A DNA stretch of 64,000 nucleotides from JAWWOL01 sp033851545 (GTDB taxonomy: Bacteria; Actinomycetota; Actinomycetes; JAWWOL01). Position 1 is the first letter of the stretch. Every line of letters starts with the position of its first letter. This document shows positions 7,318 to 15,283 of this stretch, piece by piece. Where the stretch lies: assembly GCA_033851545.1 (NCBI GenBank), contig JAWWOO010000044.1, positions 40,432 through 104,431 of the forward strand, written 5' to 3'. Made by a program: the position numbers and the translations under genes. The notes under the pieces are model-generated. The model was not told where the DNA came from, searched no databases, and saw only the letters and a list, made by a program, of their open reading frames with translations.

Positions 7318-8208
7318 ATGTCGCCGTCGATGACCGAGCGAGTCCGTGAGTTGCACGCTCACCGGGTGCCGTTCGTCCAGGCGACGGTCGTACGTACCCA
7401 GTCGCCGTCGTCAGCCCACACCGGCGACGTCGCGATCATCCTGTCGGACGGGACCATGGAGGGCTTCGTCGGCGGCGTCTGCGCGGAGGCCTCGGTGCGC
7501 ACCGCAGCGCTCGGCGTCCTGACGAGCAAGGACTCTGTGTTGCTGCGCGTCCTGCCCGAGGGCGACGAGGTCTTTCCTGAGCTGCCGGGCGCGCAGGTGG
7601 TCGTCAACCCCTGCCTGTCCGGCGGCGCGTTGGAGATCTTTTTGCAGCCCCTGCTGCCGCCGCCCCTGATTCAGATCGTCGGCCACACCCCCGTCGCCGA
7701 CGCTGTCGCGGCGCTCTGCGACGTCCTGGGCTACACCACCACGCAGTCGCTCCCCGGCACAGTGACCGAGGGCGCCGCGGCCATGGTCGTGGCCAGCCTC
7801 GGCCGCGACGAGCACCAGTCGATCCGGGCTGCCCTTGACGCCGACGTCGGCTACATCGCCCTGGTAGCAAGCAAACGCAGGGGCCAAGCCGTTCTCGACG
7901 AGGTCGCGGTGACCGGCTCCGAACGAGACCGGATCAGCACCCCGGCTGGGCTGGACATCGGCGCCGAGACCGCGGCCGAGGTGGCCCTTTCGATCATGGC
8001 CGAGGTGGTCGCGGCCCTCCGGAGCACGGCGGCCGCGCCAGCGCCCGCACCCCGGCAAGTTGCGCCCTCACAGGTCATCGACCCGGTCTGCGGCATGACC
8101 GTGGTGGTCATGCCGGACACGCCGCACCTGCACGCCGGCGGCGAGCAGCTCTGGTTCTGCAGCTCCAGCTGCCGGGACCGCTACGCGGAGAAGGTGGAGC
8201 ACCGGTAA
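7318..8208 (+). CDS. XdhC/CoxI-like protein fused to a YHS domain
   Basis: A 296-aa protein in two parts. Residues 1-235 are an XdhC/CoxI-type maturation module (FVGGVCAEASVR, NPCLSGGALEIFLQP, IQIVGHTP, TPAGLDIGAETAAEVALSI) with a shorter core than the paralogue at 1556-2644. After an Ala/Pro linker (about 236-250), residues 253-296 form a YHS domain with DPVCGM and WFCSSSC, a four-cysteine metal-binding fold seen in copper and heavy-metal proteins. The ATG at 7318 has CAGGAG 7 bp upstream; a frame start at 7249 would overlap coxL. The context suggests a role in assembling the Mo-Cu centre; copper binding is inferred. Confidence 0.8.
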   Translation: MSPSMTERVRELHAHRVPFVQATVVRTQSPSSAHTGDVAIILSDGTMEGFVGGVCAEASVRTAALGVLTSKDSVLLRVLPEGDEVFPELPGAQVVVNPCLSGGALEIFLQPLLPPPLIQIVGHTPVADAVAALCDVLGYTTTQSLPGTVTEGAAAMVVASLGRDEHQSIRAALDADVGYIALVASKRRGQAVLDEVAVTGSERDRISTPAGLDIGAETAAEVALSIMAEVVAALRSTAAAPAPAPRQVAPSQVIDPVCGMTVVVMPDTPHLHAGGEQLWFCSSSCRDRYAEKVEHR

Positions 8209-8802
8209 GTGTTCGTGACCGGCATCGTCCTGGCAGCAGGCGCTTCCCGTCGCCTGGGACAGCCCAAGCAGCTGCTGCCCTATCGCGGCACGACCCTGCT
8301 CGGGTCGACGCTGGACCTCGCTCGCCGCTGTTGCTTCGACCAGCTGCTCGTGACCCTGGGCGGCGCCGCCGCCGTACAGCAGCAGGTCGACCTCACCGGA
8401 GCGCAGGTCGTCGACAACCCCGAGTTCGGCGAGGGTTGCGGCTCCTCCGTGAAGACAGCAGTCGGCTGGGTCGACGCGAGGGCCGACGGCGTCGTGCTGA
8501 TGCTGGGCGACCAGCCAGGGGTAGCCGTGCGCTCGGTCTACGACCTGGTCGCTTCGGTCGGTGCCGCGCCGATTGGCGCCTGCCGCTACAGCGACGGGCT
8601 GGGGCACCCGTTCTGGTTCAGCCGCGCGATGTTCGTCGAGCTTGGCGCTCTGCACGGTGACCGGGCGGTGTGGAAGCTGCTGCACTCGGGCAGCTACGAG
8701 GTGACCGAGCTCCCCGTTGACGCCGAGGTGCCGATCGACGTGAACACCTGGGACGACTACCAGTCGCTGCTGTCCCAAGACCAGATGTCGGCCCCACGAT
8801 GA
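8209..8802 (+). CDS. Molybdopterin nucleotidyltransferase (MocA-like)
   Basis: A 197-aa NTP transferase of the MobA/MocA family that most likely makes molybdopterin cytosine dinucleotide, the cofactor form used by CoxL. The N-terminal nucleotide motif LAAGASRRLGQPKQLLPY (8-25) is complete, MLGDQPG follows near residue 104, and DVNTWDDY closes the C-terminus. The GTG start abuts the stop of the preceding gene with no gap, and the 3' end overlaps the MoxR gene by 4 bp (ATGA), so it belongs to the cox operon. Choice of CTP rather than GTP is inferred from context. Confidence 0.85.
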   Translation: MFVTGIVLAAGASRRLGQPKQLLPYRGTTLLGSTLDLARRCCFDQLLVTLGGAAAVQQQVDLTGAQVVDNPEFGEGCGSSVKTAVGWVDARADGVVLMLGDQPGVAVRSVYDLVASVGAAPIGACRYSDGLGHPFWFSRAMFVELGALHGDRAVWKLLHSGSYEVTELPVDAEVPIDVNTWDDYQSLLSQDQMSAPR

Positions 8803-9689
8803 GCCGGGGCTTCGCCGACGCCGAGGACGTGCGGGCCCGCCTGGACCGCGTCGACTACCTCGTCGACGAGGGTCTGGCCACCGCGATGTTCCTGGCGACG
8901 GCCCTCGGTCGTCCGCTGCTGCTCGAGGGCGAGCCCGGCGTCGGCAAAACCGCTGCCGCCAAGGCACTTTCGGATGCTCTAGGCACGTCGCTGATCCGCC
9001 TGCAGTGCTACGAGGGACTCACGGTCAGCGAGGCGCTCTACGAGTGGAACTATCAGCGCCAGCTGCTGACCATCCGGCTGGCCGAGTCGCGTCACGAGAG
9101 CTTGCGCGACGCTGACCTGTTCACCGAGGAGTTCCTGCAGGAGCGGCCTATTCTGCGCGCAATCCGCTACGAGGGGGATGCGCCACCCGTGCTGTTGATC
9201 GACGAGATCGACCGGGCGGACGACGAGTTCGAGGCGCTGCTGCTGGAGTTCCTCGGCGAGTCCTCGGTGACCATCCCGGAGATCGGGACTTTCACGGCCA
9301 CCCGCCCACCGATCGTCGTCCTCACCTCGAACCGCAGCCGCGAGCTGCACGACGCCCTGCGCCGCCGATGCCTGTACCACTGGATCGAGTTCCCGGCGGC
9401 GGAGCGGGCGGCCGAGATCCTGCGCCGGACGGTCCCCTCGGCCGGCGAGCCGCTGATCGCCTCGACCACGCAGTTCATCGGCCGGGTCCGACAGCTCGAC
9501 CTGGACAAGGCGCCGGGCATGGCCGAGACGATCGACTGGCTCTCTGCCCTGTCGGTGCTGGGTGTCTCCCAGCTGATCCGCGCGGACATCCTGCGCACGC
9601 TCGGGGCCGTCGCCAAGACACCCGATGACCGGGACACGGTCACCGACGCGCTCGACGAGCTGGGCTACGCCCAGCCGGCATCCGCCTGA
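8799..9689 (+). CDS. coxD: MoxR-type AAA+ ATPase, CoxD-like
   Basis: A 296-aa AAA+ ATPase. Walker A is GEPGVGKT (44-51), Walker B is VLLIDEID (131-138), and an arginine-rich sensor region (NRSRELHDALRRRC) follows, as in the MoxR/CoxD branch. In carboxidotrophs CoxD works with the VWA protein CoxE to build the sulfur-bridged Cu-Mo centre of CO dehydrogenase. Here it is encoded 4 bp overlapped with the nucleotidyltransferase and two genes before coxE, supporting that role. Confidence 0.88.
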   Translation: MSRGFADAEDVRARLDRVDYLVDEGLATAMFLATALGRPLLLEGEPGVGKTAAAKALSDALGTSLIRLQCYEGLTVSEALYEWNYQRQLLTIRLAESRHESLRDADLFTEEFLQERPILRAIRYEGDAPPVLLIDEIDRADDEFEALLLEFLGESSVTIPEIGTFTATRPPIVVLTSNRSRELHDALRRRCLYHWIEFPAAERAAEILRRTVPSAGEPLIASTTQFIGRVRQLDLDKAPGMAETIDWLSALSVLGVSQLIRADILRTLGAVAKTPDDRDTVTDALDELGYAQPASA

Positions 9690-9714
9690 CCTGACCCCAG
9701 CCGAGAGGGATCCC

Positions 9715-10401
9715 GTGAAGATCGACCAGGAGTTCGCGGTCCACGTACCCATCGACCGTGCGTGGGAGGTGTTGACCGACCTCGAAGGCATCGCCCCCTG
9801 CATGCCGGGCGCGCAGCTCACCGGCGTGGAGGGCGACGTCTTCTCCGGCAAGGTCAAGGTCAAGGTCGGTCCGGTGATCAGCGACTACTCCGGCACGGCG
9901 CGGTTCGCGGAGAAGGACGACGAGCACTACCACGCCGTCATCGACGCCAAGGGCAAGGATTCGCGTGGGGCCGGCAACGCCAACGCCATGATCGACGCTC
10001 GGCTCACCGCCGACGGCGACCGGACGGTCGTGACCGTCAGCACCGACCTCAACATCAGCGGCAAGGTCGCCCAGTTCGGCAGCGGCATGATCAAGGAGGT
10101 CTCAGCAAAGCTGCTCGGGCAGTTCGTCGACAATCTCGAGGCGATGCTGCTCGGGCCGGCGAGGGACGGCACGGCCGAGGCACCGGGGCCCCCGGCGGAT
10201 GCGCCGGCCGAGCCGCAGGCGTCTGTCACGTCTGCGCCCGCACCAACCCCGATCAATCGAGTCATCCACTCGGCGGGCGAGCCGGAGCCGCTCGACCTGA
10301 TGAGCGTCGCAGGCGCATCGGTCTACAAGCGGGCCATCCCGCCGGTGATCGCCGCCCTCATCGTGGTTGCTCTCATCATCTGGGCCATTGCCCGGCGCTA
10401 G
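9715..10401 (+). CDS. coxG: CoxG, SRPBCC-domain membrane anchor protein
   Basis: A 228-aa protein with an N-terminal CoxG/SRPBCC domain (about 1-145: IDQEFAVHVPIDRAWEVLTD, CMPGAQL, GKVKVKVGP), an Ala/Pro/Thr linker (about 150-180) and one C-terminal transmembrane helix (about 205-225). CoxG proteins recruit CO dehydrogenase to the cytoplasmic membrane and pass electrons or quinones. The GTG at 9715 is preceded by GAGAGGGA and makes the N-terminus match the family; an upstream in-frame ATG would overlap coxD. It overlaps the start region of coxE. Confidence 0.88.
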   Translation: MKIDQEFAVHVPIDRAWEVLTDLEGIAPCMPGAQLTGVEGDVFSGKVKVKVGPVISDYSGTARFAEKDDEHYHAVIDAKGKDSRGAGNANAMIDARLTADGDRTVVTVSTDLNISGKVAQFGSGMIKEVSAKLLGQFVDNLEAMLLGPARDGTAEAPGPPADAPAEPQASVTSAPAPTPINRVIHSAGEPEPLDLMSVAGASVYKRAIPPVIAALIVVALIIWAIARR

Positions 10402-11647
10402 CGGGTCGGCAGCCCCGACCGTCCTGCGCGGAATCGACCGCGCGGCGTTCGCTGTCGCACTGGCCACCCGGCTACGGGCGCGCGGAGTGCAGGTCGGGCT
10501 CACGGCCATCGGCGACTTCGTCCGCGCCCTGGAGACCGCGCCTCCCGACTCACGGTCGCGGCTGTACTGGACGGCCCGGGTAAGCCTGGTACGTAGGCAA
10601 TGTGACCTCGGGGCGTTCGACGCTGTCTTCGCTGCCGTGTTCGAGGACGCGGTGGTCGAGATGGACCCCAACGCGCGGCGCAAACCGCTGGCCAGCAGTT
10701 ACGGCGAGGACGACAGCTTCGCCTCAGCCGCGGGCTCCGCGCTGGACGAACAGGCAGGTTCCGGCCTGCCTTGGCTCACGCTGCCGCCGCCCGTGTCCGA
10801 TGCCGAGGATTCCGACACCCTGTTCGCCGTACCGGAGCGGCTGCCGAGCGCGATCGCCGGACTGACCGATGTCGCCTTCGACCACCTGACTCCTCAACAG
10901 CTGCAACTGCTGGGCGGCTGGCTCGAGTCGGCGATCCCCGCGTGGCCCACCCGACGAACCCGCCGCACGGCGATCGACCCCAACGGTCACCGCATCGCGC
11001 TGAGGGCGACCATCGCCGAGTCGCGGCACACCGGCTGGGAGCCGGTCAAGCTGCTCCGCGCCAAGGCCGTGGTCAAGCCAAGGCCCGTCGTCATGCTCTG
11101 CGACGTGAGCCAGTCGATGCAGGCGCAGGTGGCCGCGTACCTGCACCTGATGCGGGCCCTCGCTGTCACGGCAGACGCGGAGATCTTCGCGTTCTCCACC
11201 CACCTGACCCGGCTGACCGCGGTGCTCTCACACACCTCCCCGCAGAAGGCGATCGAGCAGGCGACCGACAAGGTGACCGACCGGTTCGGCGGCACCCGGA
11301 TCGCGGCAAATCTGTCGGCGGTGATGGCCTCGCATCACGGGGGCGCGTTACGCGGCGCCATCGTCATCATCGCCTCGGACGGGTGGGACAGCGGCCCGGC
11401 TGCGGCTCTGGCAGCCGCCATGGCGCGGCTGCGCCGACGGGCCCACCTGGTGATCTGGATGAACCCGCGAGCCGCGGCGCCCGATTTCGAGCCGCTGGTG
11501 GCGACCATGGCCGCGGCGCTCCCCTACTGCGACCTGCTGCTGCCGGCCGACACCTTCCGCTCCCTCGCTGCGGTGGTCGGTGCGGTCTCCCGCGGCGTCA
11601 GCTCCACAGCGTCACGTGGATCGAGGGCCGGAAGCGGCCGACGGTGA
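10367..11647 (+). CDS. coxE: VWA-domain protein, CoxE-like
   Basis: A protein of up to 426 aa with a VWA_CoxE domain. The metal-ion adhesion motif DVSQSMQAQ (DxSxS) lies near residue 246 and a later threonine/aspartate pair (FGGTRI, ASDGWDSG) completes the site. It pairs with the CoxD ATPase in metal-centre assembly of CO dehydrogenase. No ATG or GTG fits the N-terminus; TTG at 10367 or 10388 are the only options, both overlapping coxG (35 or 14 bp), so the start is uncertain. The 3' end overlaps the convergent LysR gene by 50 bp. Confidence 0.82.
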   Translation: MLSSSGPLPGASGSAAPTVLRGIDRAAFAVALATRLRARGVQVGLTAIGDFVRALETAPPDSRSRLYWTARVSLVRRQCDLGAFDAVFAAVFEDAVVEMDPNARRKPLASSYGEDDSFASAAGSALDEQAGSGLPWLTLPPPVSDAEDSDTLFAVPERLPSAIAGLTDVAFDHLTPQQLQLLGGWLESAIPAWPTRRTRRTAIDPNGHRIALRATIAESRHTGWEPVKLLRAKAVVKPRPVVMLCDVSQSMQAQVAAYLHLMRALAVTADAEIFAFSTHLTRLTAVLSHTSPQKAIEQATDKVTDRFGGTRIAANLSAVMASHHGGALRGAIVIIASDGWDSGPAAALAAAMARLRRRAHLVIWMNPRAAAPDFEPLVATMAAALPYCDLLLPADTFRSLAAVVGAVSRGVSSTASRGSRAGSGRR

Positions 11648-12554
11648 CCCCGGAACCCCTCAGCATCGCCTGAGTGGCGCGAGGCGAATGCACGAATCGG
11701 CTCAACTCCGCCGCGGCCGGAGGAACGTCCCGGCTACCGAGAGAGATGATCCCCCACACACCGTCGGTCGGCACGGCCGGGCTGGCCAGGCGCTTGAGGT
11801 CGCCGTTCGCGATGTCCTGCTGAACGGCGAACGACACCGCGAGCGCGATCCCCTTGCCCCGCTTGGCCTCTTCCAGGGCGGCGACGTGGCTCTGGAAGAT
11901 CTGCTGGTGATGCTCGGGGACGGCCAGGCGGCGCAGGATCGTGGGAACCAGGCCGATCTCCGCCGCGGCCGACGGTCCAAGCAGCCAGGTCTCATCGCGG
12001 AGCTGGCTGAGGCTCGGCGGGACGGCCGCCAGCGGGTGGTCGGGCCGGACGACCATGGCCATCTGGTAGTTCAGGAACGGCTGGAAGCGGACCGACTCGT
12101 CCAGGTCCGGCGGCCTCGGCCCGATCGCCAGGTCAACAGCCCTCGTCGCCAGCAGCGCGTTGAACTCTCGGGGGCTGTGCACGCTCAGCTCGACGTCCAA
12201 GTCTGCCGCCCGTGCCGAGAAGAGCTCGAGCAGACCGGGCGCGGCGTGCTCGGCGAACAACATCGACGCTGCCACCCGGAGCAGCCGTCGCCCGTTGCCC
12301 GCCTGGCTGACCTCGAGGATGGTGCGGTCCTGCAGACCCAACATCTCCGCCGCCCGGCTGGCCAGCCGCAAGCCGCCGGGGGTGAACGCCAAACCGGCCG
12401 CCGTCGGGGTGAACAACCTGTCGCCGAGCTCCCTGCGCAGCTGGGCGACGTGCCCGGACACCGCCGCCTCTGACACTGTCAGCTCCGCCGCAGCCTTGCG
12501 TACCGAACCCAGCCGAACAACAGCCGCGAACGCACGCAACTGGGTCGGCGTCAC
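11598..12554 (-). CDS. LysR-family transcriptional regulator
   Basis: A 318-aa LysR-type regulator. The N-terminal winged helix-turn-helix spans about 1-60 (TPTQLRAFAAVVRLGSVRKA, then AAVSGHVAQLRRELG), followed by a LysR substrate domain (about 85-295). The GTG at 12554 gives a standard family N-terminus; the upstream frame to 12758 is unsupported. It converges on coxE with a 50-bp overlap, so the two transcripts would be antisense at their ends. Position beside the cox operon makes it a candidate CO-oxidation regulator, possibly acting at the inverted repeat near 3366-3451; this is inference. Confidence 0.85.
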   Translation of the reverse strand: MTPTQLRAFAAVVRLGSVRKAAAELTVSEAAVSGHVAQLRRELGDRLFTPTAAGLAFTPGGLRLASRAAEMLGLQDRTILEVSQAGNGRRLLRVAASMLFAEHAAPGLLELFSARAADLDVELSVHSPREFNALLATRAVDLAIGPRPPDLDESVRFQPFLNYQMAMVVRPDHPLAAVPPSLSQLRDETWLLGPSAAAEIGLVPTILRRLAVPEHHQQIFQSHVAALEEAKRGKGIALAVSFAVQQDIANGDLKRLASPAVPTDGVWGIISLGSRDVPPAAAELSRFVHSPRATQAMLRGSGVTVGRFRPSIHVTLWS

Positions 12555-12660
12555 AGGTCGGTCTCTTCCGGCGGCGATCAGCGCCACCCTTGGCGCGTAG
12601 ACCAACGTACCGCTGCTTGTTGGCCAACAGGTGAGCGAGAGGCAAAACCGACGCGGAGGC

Positions 12661-13410
12661 TCAGCCGGCGCGGCCGACGGAGTACGACGTCCAGATCGCC
12701 TCGTAGCGGACGTGGTCCCCCGTCTTCGGCGCCACCACGATCTGATTGCCGCCCGCATAGATGCCGACGTGGTCGATACCGCCCCCGCCGAGCCGGAAGA
12801 AGATCAGGTCGCCGACCTGCTTGTCCGCGTCCGCGACGTGCCGCACGGCTCCGTACTGCTCCGCCGCCGTCCGCGGCAGACCCACGCCGAGCCGGCCGAA
12901 GACGTACTGCGTGAAGCCGGAGCAGTCGAAGGCCGAGGGGCCGGTGGCTCCGTAGACGTACGGCGCCCCGACGTGCCGCGCCGCCTCCGAGACGGCCCGC
13001 CGCCCCAGTGGCACGACCACTGCCTTGGCCACTGTGATCGTGATCCGGCTGCCACTGGCCTCGTACGCGGACGTGCCGGCGAAGCGCCAGTAGTAGCGCG
13101 TTGTCACGGCCGGGGCGACCGTCGCGGCGACCGACCCCGCGGTGTCGGTGGTAACGGTGGTCACCAGGACCCGCCCGGAGGGGGCGAGCCGGAAGAGCTC
13201 GAGCCGCAGGCCCTTCACCCCGTGCGCGCGGGCATGGACCGAGGCCGTGAGCTGGACGCCTTGACCCGCCGTGACCGAGCCGGAGACGGCCTGGGTCCGG
13301 GTCGGGGCCGCGCTGGCCGCAGAGGCGCTGGAGATGCCGAAGCCGCCCGCGAGGGAGGCGGCGACGACGAGGGCACGCAGGAACGAGCGGTACGGCGGCT
13401 TCGCAGGCAC
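12661..13410 (-). CDS. Secreted NlpC/P60 peptidoglycan hydrolase
   Basis: A 249-aa exported endopeptidase. A signal peptide covers about residues 1-35 (RSFLRALVVAASLAGG...ASAASA). Residues about 40-130 form a beta-rich SH3/Ig-like region and 135-249 an NlpC/P60 domain with catalytic C163 (FDCSGFTQYVFG) and H214 (IDHVGIYAGG). Such enzymes cleave D-Glu to diaminopimelate bonds in the wall. The GTG at 13410 follows GGAAGGA. A c-di-AMP riboswitch precedes it, matching the known control of actinobacterial cell-wall hydrolases. Confidence 0.88.
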   Translation of the reverse strand: MPAKPPYRSFLRALVVAASLAGGFGISSASAASAAPTRTQAVSGSVTAGQGVQLTASVHARAHGVKGLRLELFRLAPSGRVLVTTVTTDTAGSVAATVAPAVTTRYYWRFAGTSAYEASGSRITITVAKAVVVPLGRRAVSEAARHVGAPYVYGATGPSAFDCSGFTQYVFGRLGVGLPRTAAEQYGAVRHVADADKQVGDLIFFRLGGGGIDHVGIYAGGNQIVVAPKTGDHVRYEAIWTSYSVGRAG

Positions 13411-13424
13411 GTACGAGGTCCTTC

Positions 13425-13640
13425 CGTCGACGCCTGCGGGGTGAGCTGTCGGGTTCGGGCAGGAAAGGTAGCCCGGCCACGCGGACGTGGCTTCACCCCG
13501 AGGACCTGCTGGCGGCAGGCCCGGTGGGTCGGAGACCGGTGGGTCCCCCGCTGCCGTCCCGTGGCAGAGATCGTCGGAACACAGCAGGCCTCGGGACGGC
13601 ACTCGGCGTACGGCAGGCTGCGGTTCGCCGCGCGGAGACG
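13425..13640 (-). ncRNA. ydaO-type c-di-AMP riboswitch
   Basis: Read on the minus strand, the leader of the NlpC/P60 gene has the conserved blocks of the ydaO/yuaA riboswitch in order: GGCGAACCGC (13630-13621), CGGGGGACCCA near 13550-13540, TCGGGGTGAAG (13501-13491), GGCTACCTTTCC (13472-13461) and CCCGAACCCGACAGCTCACC (13459-13440) followed by CCGCAGGCGTC. In actinobacteria this switch commonly controls resuscitation-promoting factors and NlpC/P60 hydrolases and turns expression off when c-di-AMP is bound. The 3' conserved block ends about 20 nt before the GTG start. Exact outer boundaries are approximate. Confidence 0.85.
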
Positions 13641-13696
13641 GCTCACCAGTGAGGTATCGGCAGCACCAGCCGCGAATTCAGCCTTTCAACCAGCGT

Positions 13697-15088
13697 TCAC
13701 GAGTCGAAGCCGATGCCGATCCTGTCGAGCGCGGTCAACCAGAGTCCGCGCCTGCCGGTGTCATCGGCCCGGGCAAGTGCGTGCCGGGTGAGCGCGATGG
13801 CGCCGTACCGCAGGGGTTCTGGCGGGAACGGGAACGGCGCGCGGCGGACCATCCGCAGCTGGAGCAGCTCGCTGTCCGGCGCCTGCAGCAGGTCGGCCAG
13901 CACCTGCCCGCCGAACCGGCTCGCACCGACGCCGAGACCGGTGTAGCCGAGCGCGTAGACCAGCCGTCCGTCGTACCTGCTCCCGAACGTGACCGTGAAC
14001 CGGGACGTCGTCGCGATCACGCCACCCCAGCGGTACGGGAACCGGAGGTCGGCGAGGGCGGGGAACATCGCGGCGAAGTTGCGCTCGAGCACCGCGTGTG
14101 TCCCGGCGTGCTGGTCGTGCTCCGGCCGGATCGGTCCCCGCCAGCGATAGACCGCGTCGTAGCCGCCCCACAGGATGCGGTCGTCCGGGGTGAGCCGGAA
14201 GTAGTGGAACCTGTTCCCGGAGTCCGAGACGCCCTCCCGTCCCGCCCACCCGATCGCCTGCCGCTGCTGGGAGGTGAGCACGTCCGAGACCAGCACGTAG
14301 TCGTAGACGGGGACGTAGCGGTGGCCGGCCACCGGCAGCAGCCCTGCGGTGTGCGCGTTGGTGGCCAGCACGACCCGCCGGGCGGTCACCGAGCCGTCAG
14401 GGGTACGGACGACGAGGCCGTGGGTCGCCGAGCCGGTCTCCTCGATGCCGGTGACGGGGCTGTGCTCGTACACCGCGACGCCCCGCTCCCGCGCCACCCT
14501 GGCCAGCTCCCGGACCAGCTTGGCCGGGTCGACCGTCCCGCCGGCGTCGGTCCTGCGGACCGCTCCCAGCAGGAGGGGCGAGTGCAGCAGCTCACGCGCC
14601 TCGGCGGCATCGAGCAGCTGGGCGTCGTGGCCGTGGGCCCGGTGGATGTCCGCCCACTCCTCGAGACCCTCGACCTCGTGCACCCGGGTGGCCACCTCGA
14701 GCATCGGCACCGGCTCGAAGTCGCAGTCGACCTCGTGCTCGGCGAGGAACTTCTGCAGCCCGCGGAAGTTCTCCTCGGCCAGCCGCTCCAGGGTGTCGAT
14801 CTCGTCCGGAAAATGCTTGAGGCCGTTGAGAAGCCCATGCGTCAGCGACGCGTCGACGAACCCTCCGTTGCGGCCGGAAGCGGCGTAGCCGACGGTGTCC
14901 GCCTCGCAGACGACGATGGTCAGGCTGGGGTCGTTGTCGAGCAGAGCCTGGGCGGTCCACAGCCCGGTGTAGCCAGCACCCACGATGGCCACGTCGGCGC
15001 GCAGGTCCTCGGCCAGGGAGGGGCCGGCCTCGTACGGGGTCCGCTGCTGCCAGAACGATGGACCCGGCAAGGGCTGCGGCGTGATCAT
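13697..15088 (-). CDS. FAD-dependent amine/amino-acid oxidoreductase (PuuB-like)
   Basis: A 463-aa flavoprotein of the DAO family. The dinucleotide motif VAIVGAGYTGLW lies at 33-44, and SGRNGGFVD plus the C-terminal GYTGLGVG fit gamma-glutamylputrescine/amine oxidase-like members. The N-terminal SFWQQRTPY is also typical of that group. The ATG at 15088 was preferred over a frame extension to 15187 because homologues begin close to this point. It stands alone between the riboswitch gene and the secreted protein. A polyamine catabolic role is suggested by the block at 20902-29761 but the substrate cannot be read from sequence. Confidence 0.75.
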   Translation of the reverse strand: MITPQPLPGPSFWQQRTPYEAGPSLAEDLRADVAIVGAGYTGLWTAQALLDNDPSLTIVVCEADTVGYAASGRNGGFVDASLTHGLLNGLKHFPDEIDTLERLAEENFRGLQKFLAEHEVDCDFEPVPMLEVATRVHEVEGLEEWADIHRAHGHDAQLLDAAEARELLHSPLLLGAVRRTDAGGTVDPAKLVRELARVARERGVAVYEHSPVTGIEETGSATHGLVVRTPDGSVTARRVVLATNAHTAGLLPVAGHRYVPVYDYVLVSDVLTSQQRQAIGWAGREGVSDSGNRFHYFRLTPDDRILWGGYDAVYRWRGPIRPEHDQHAGTHAVLERNFAAMFPALADLRFPYRWGGVIATTSRFTVTFGSRYDGRLVYALGYTGLGVGASRFGGQVLADLLQAPDSELLQLRMVRRAPFPFPPEPLRYGAIALTRHALARADDTGRRGLWLTALDRIGIGFDS

Positions 15089-15283
15089 CGCCCCATGCTC
15101 GGCCCGGGAAGCAGGAAGGGCAAGGCAGACTCGCGGGCCGCATCTTGGCAGCACACCCACAGCCTCTTTTCTCCGCAGGGCAAACACACGCTGGTACGGG
15201 ACTGGGTTAGCGTCGCCCTGGGTCAGACGTCCGGTCTGTCCGGTTCGCGCGCAACGCTGCGCCCAACGAGTGGGGAAGTCCTC

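Noticed and set aside
13487..15283. N-terminal extension of the secreted glycine-rich protein to 922 aa
   Set aside because: The extension is antisense to the flavoprotein gene and would bury the signal peptide that starts at 15284.
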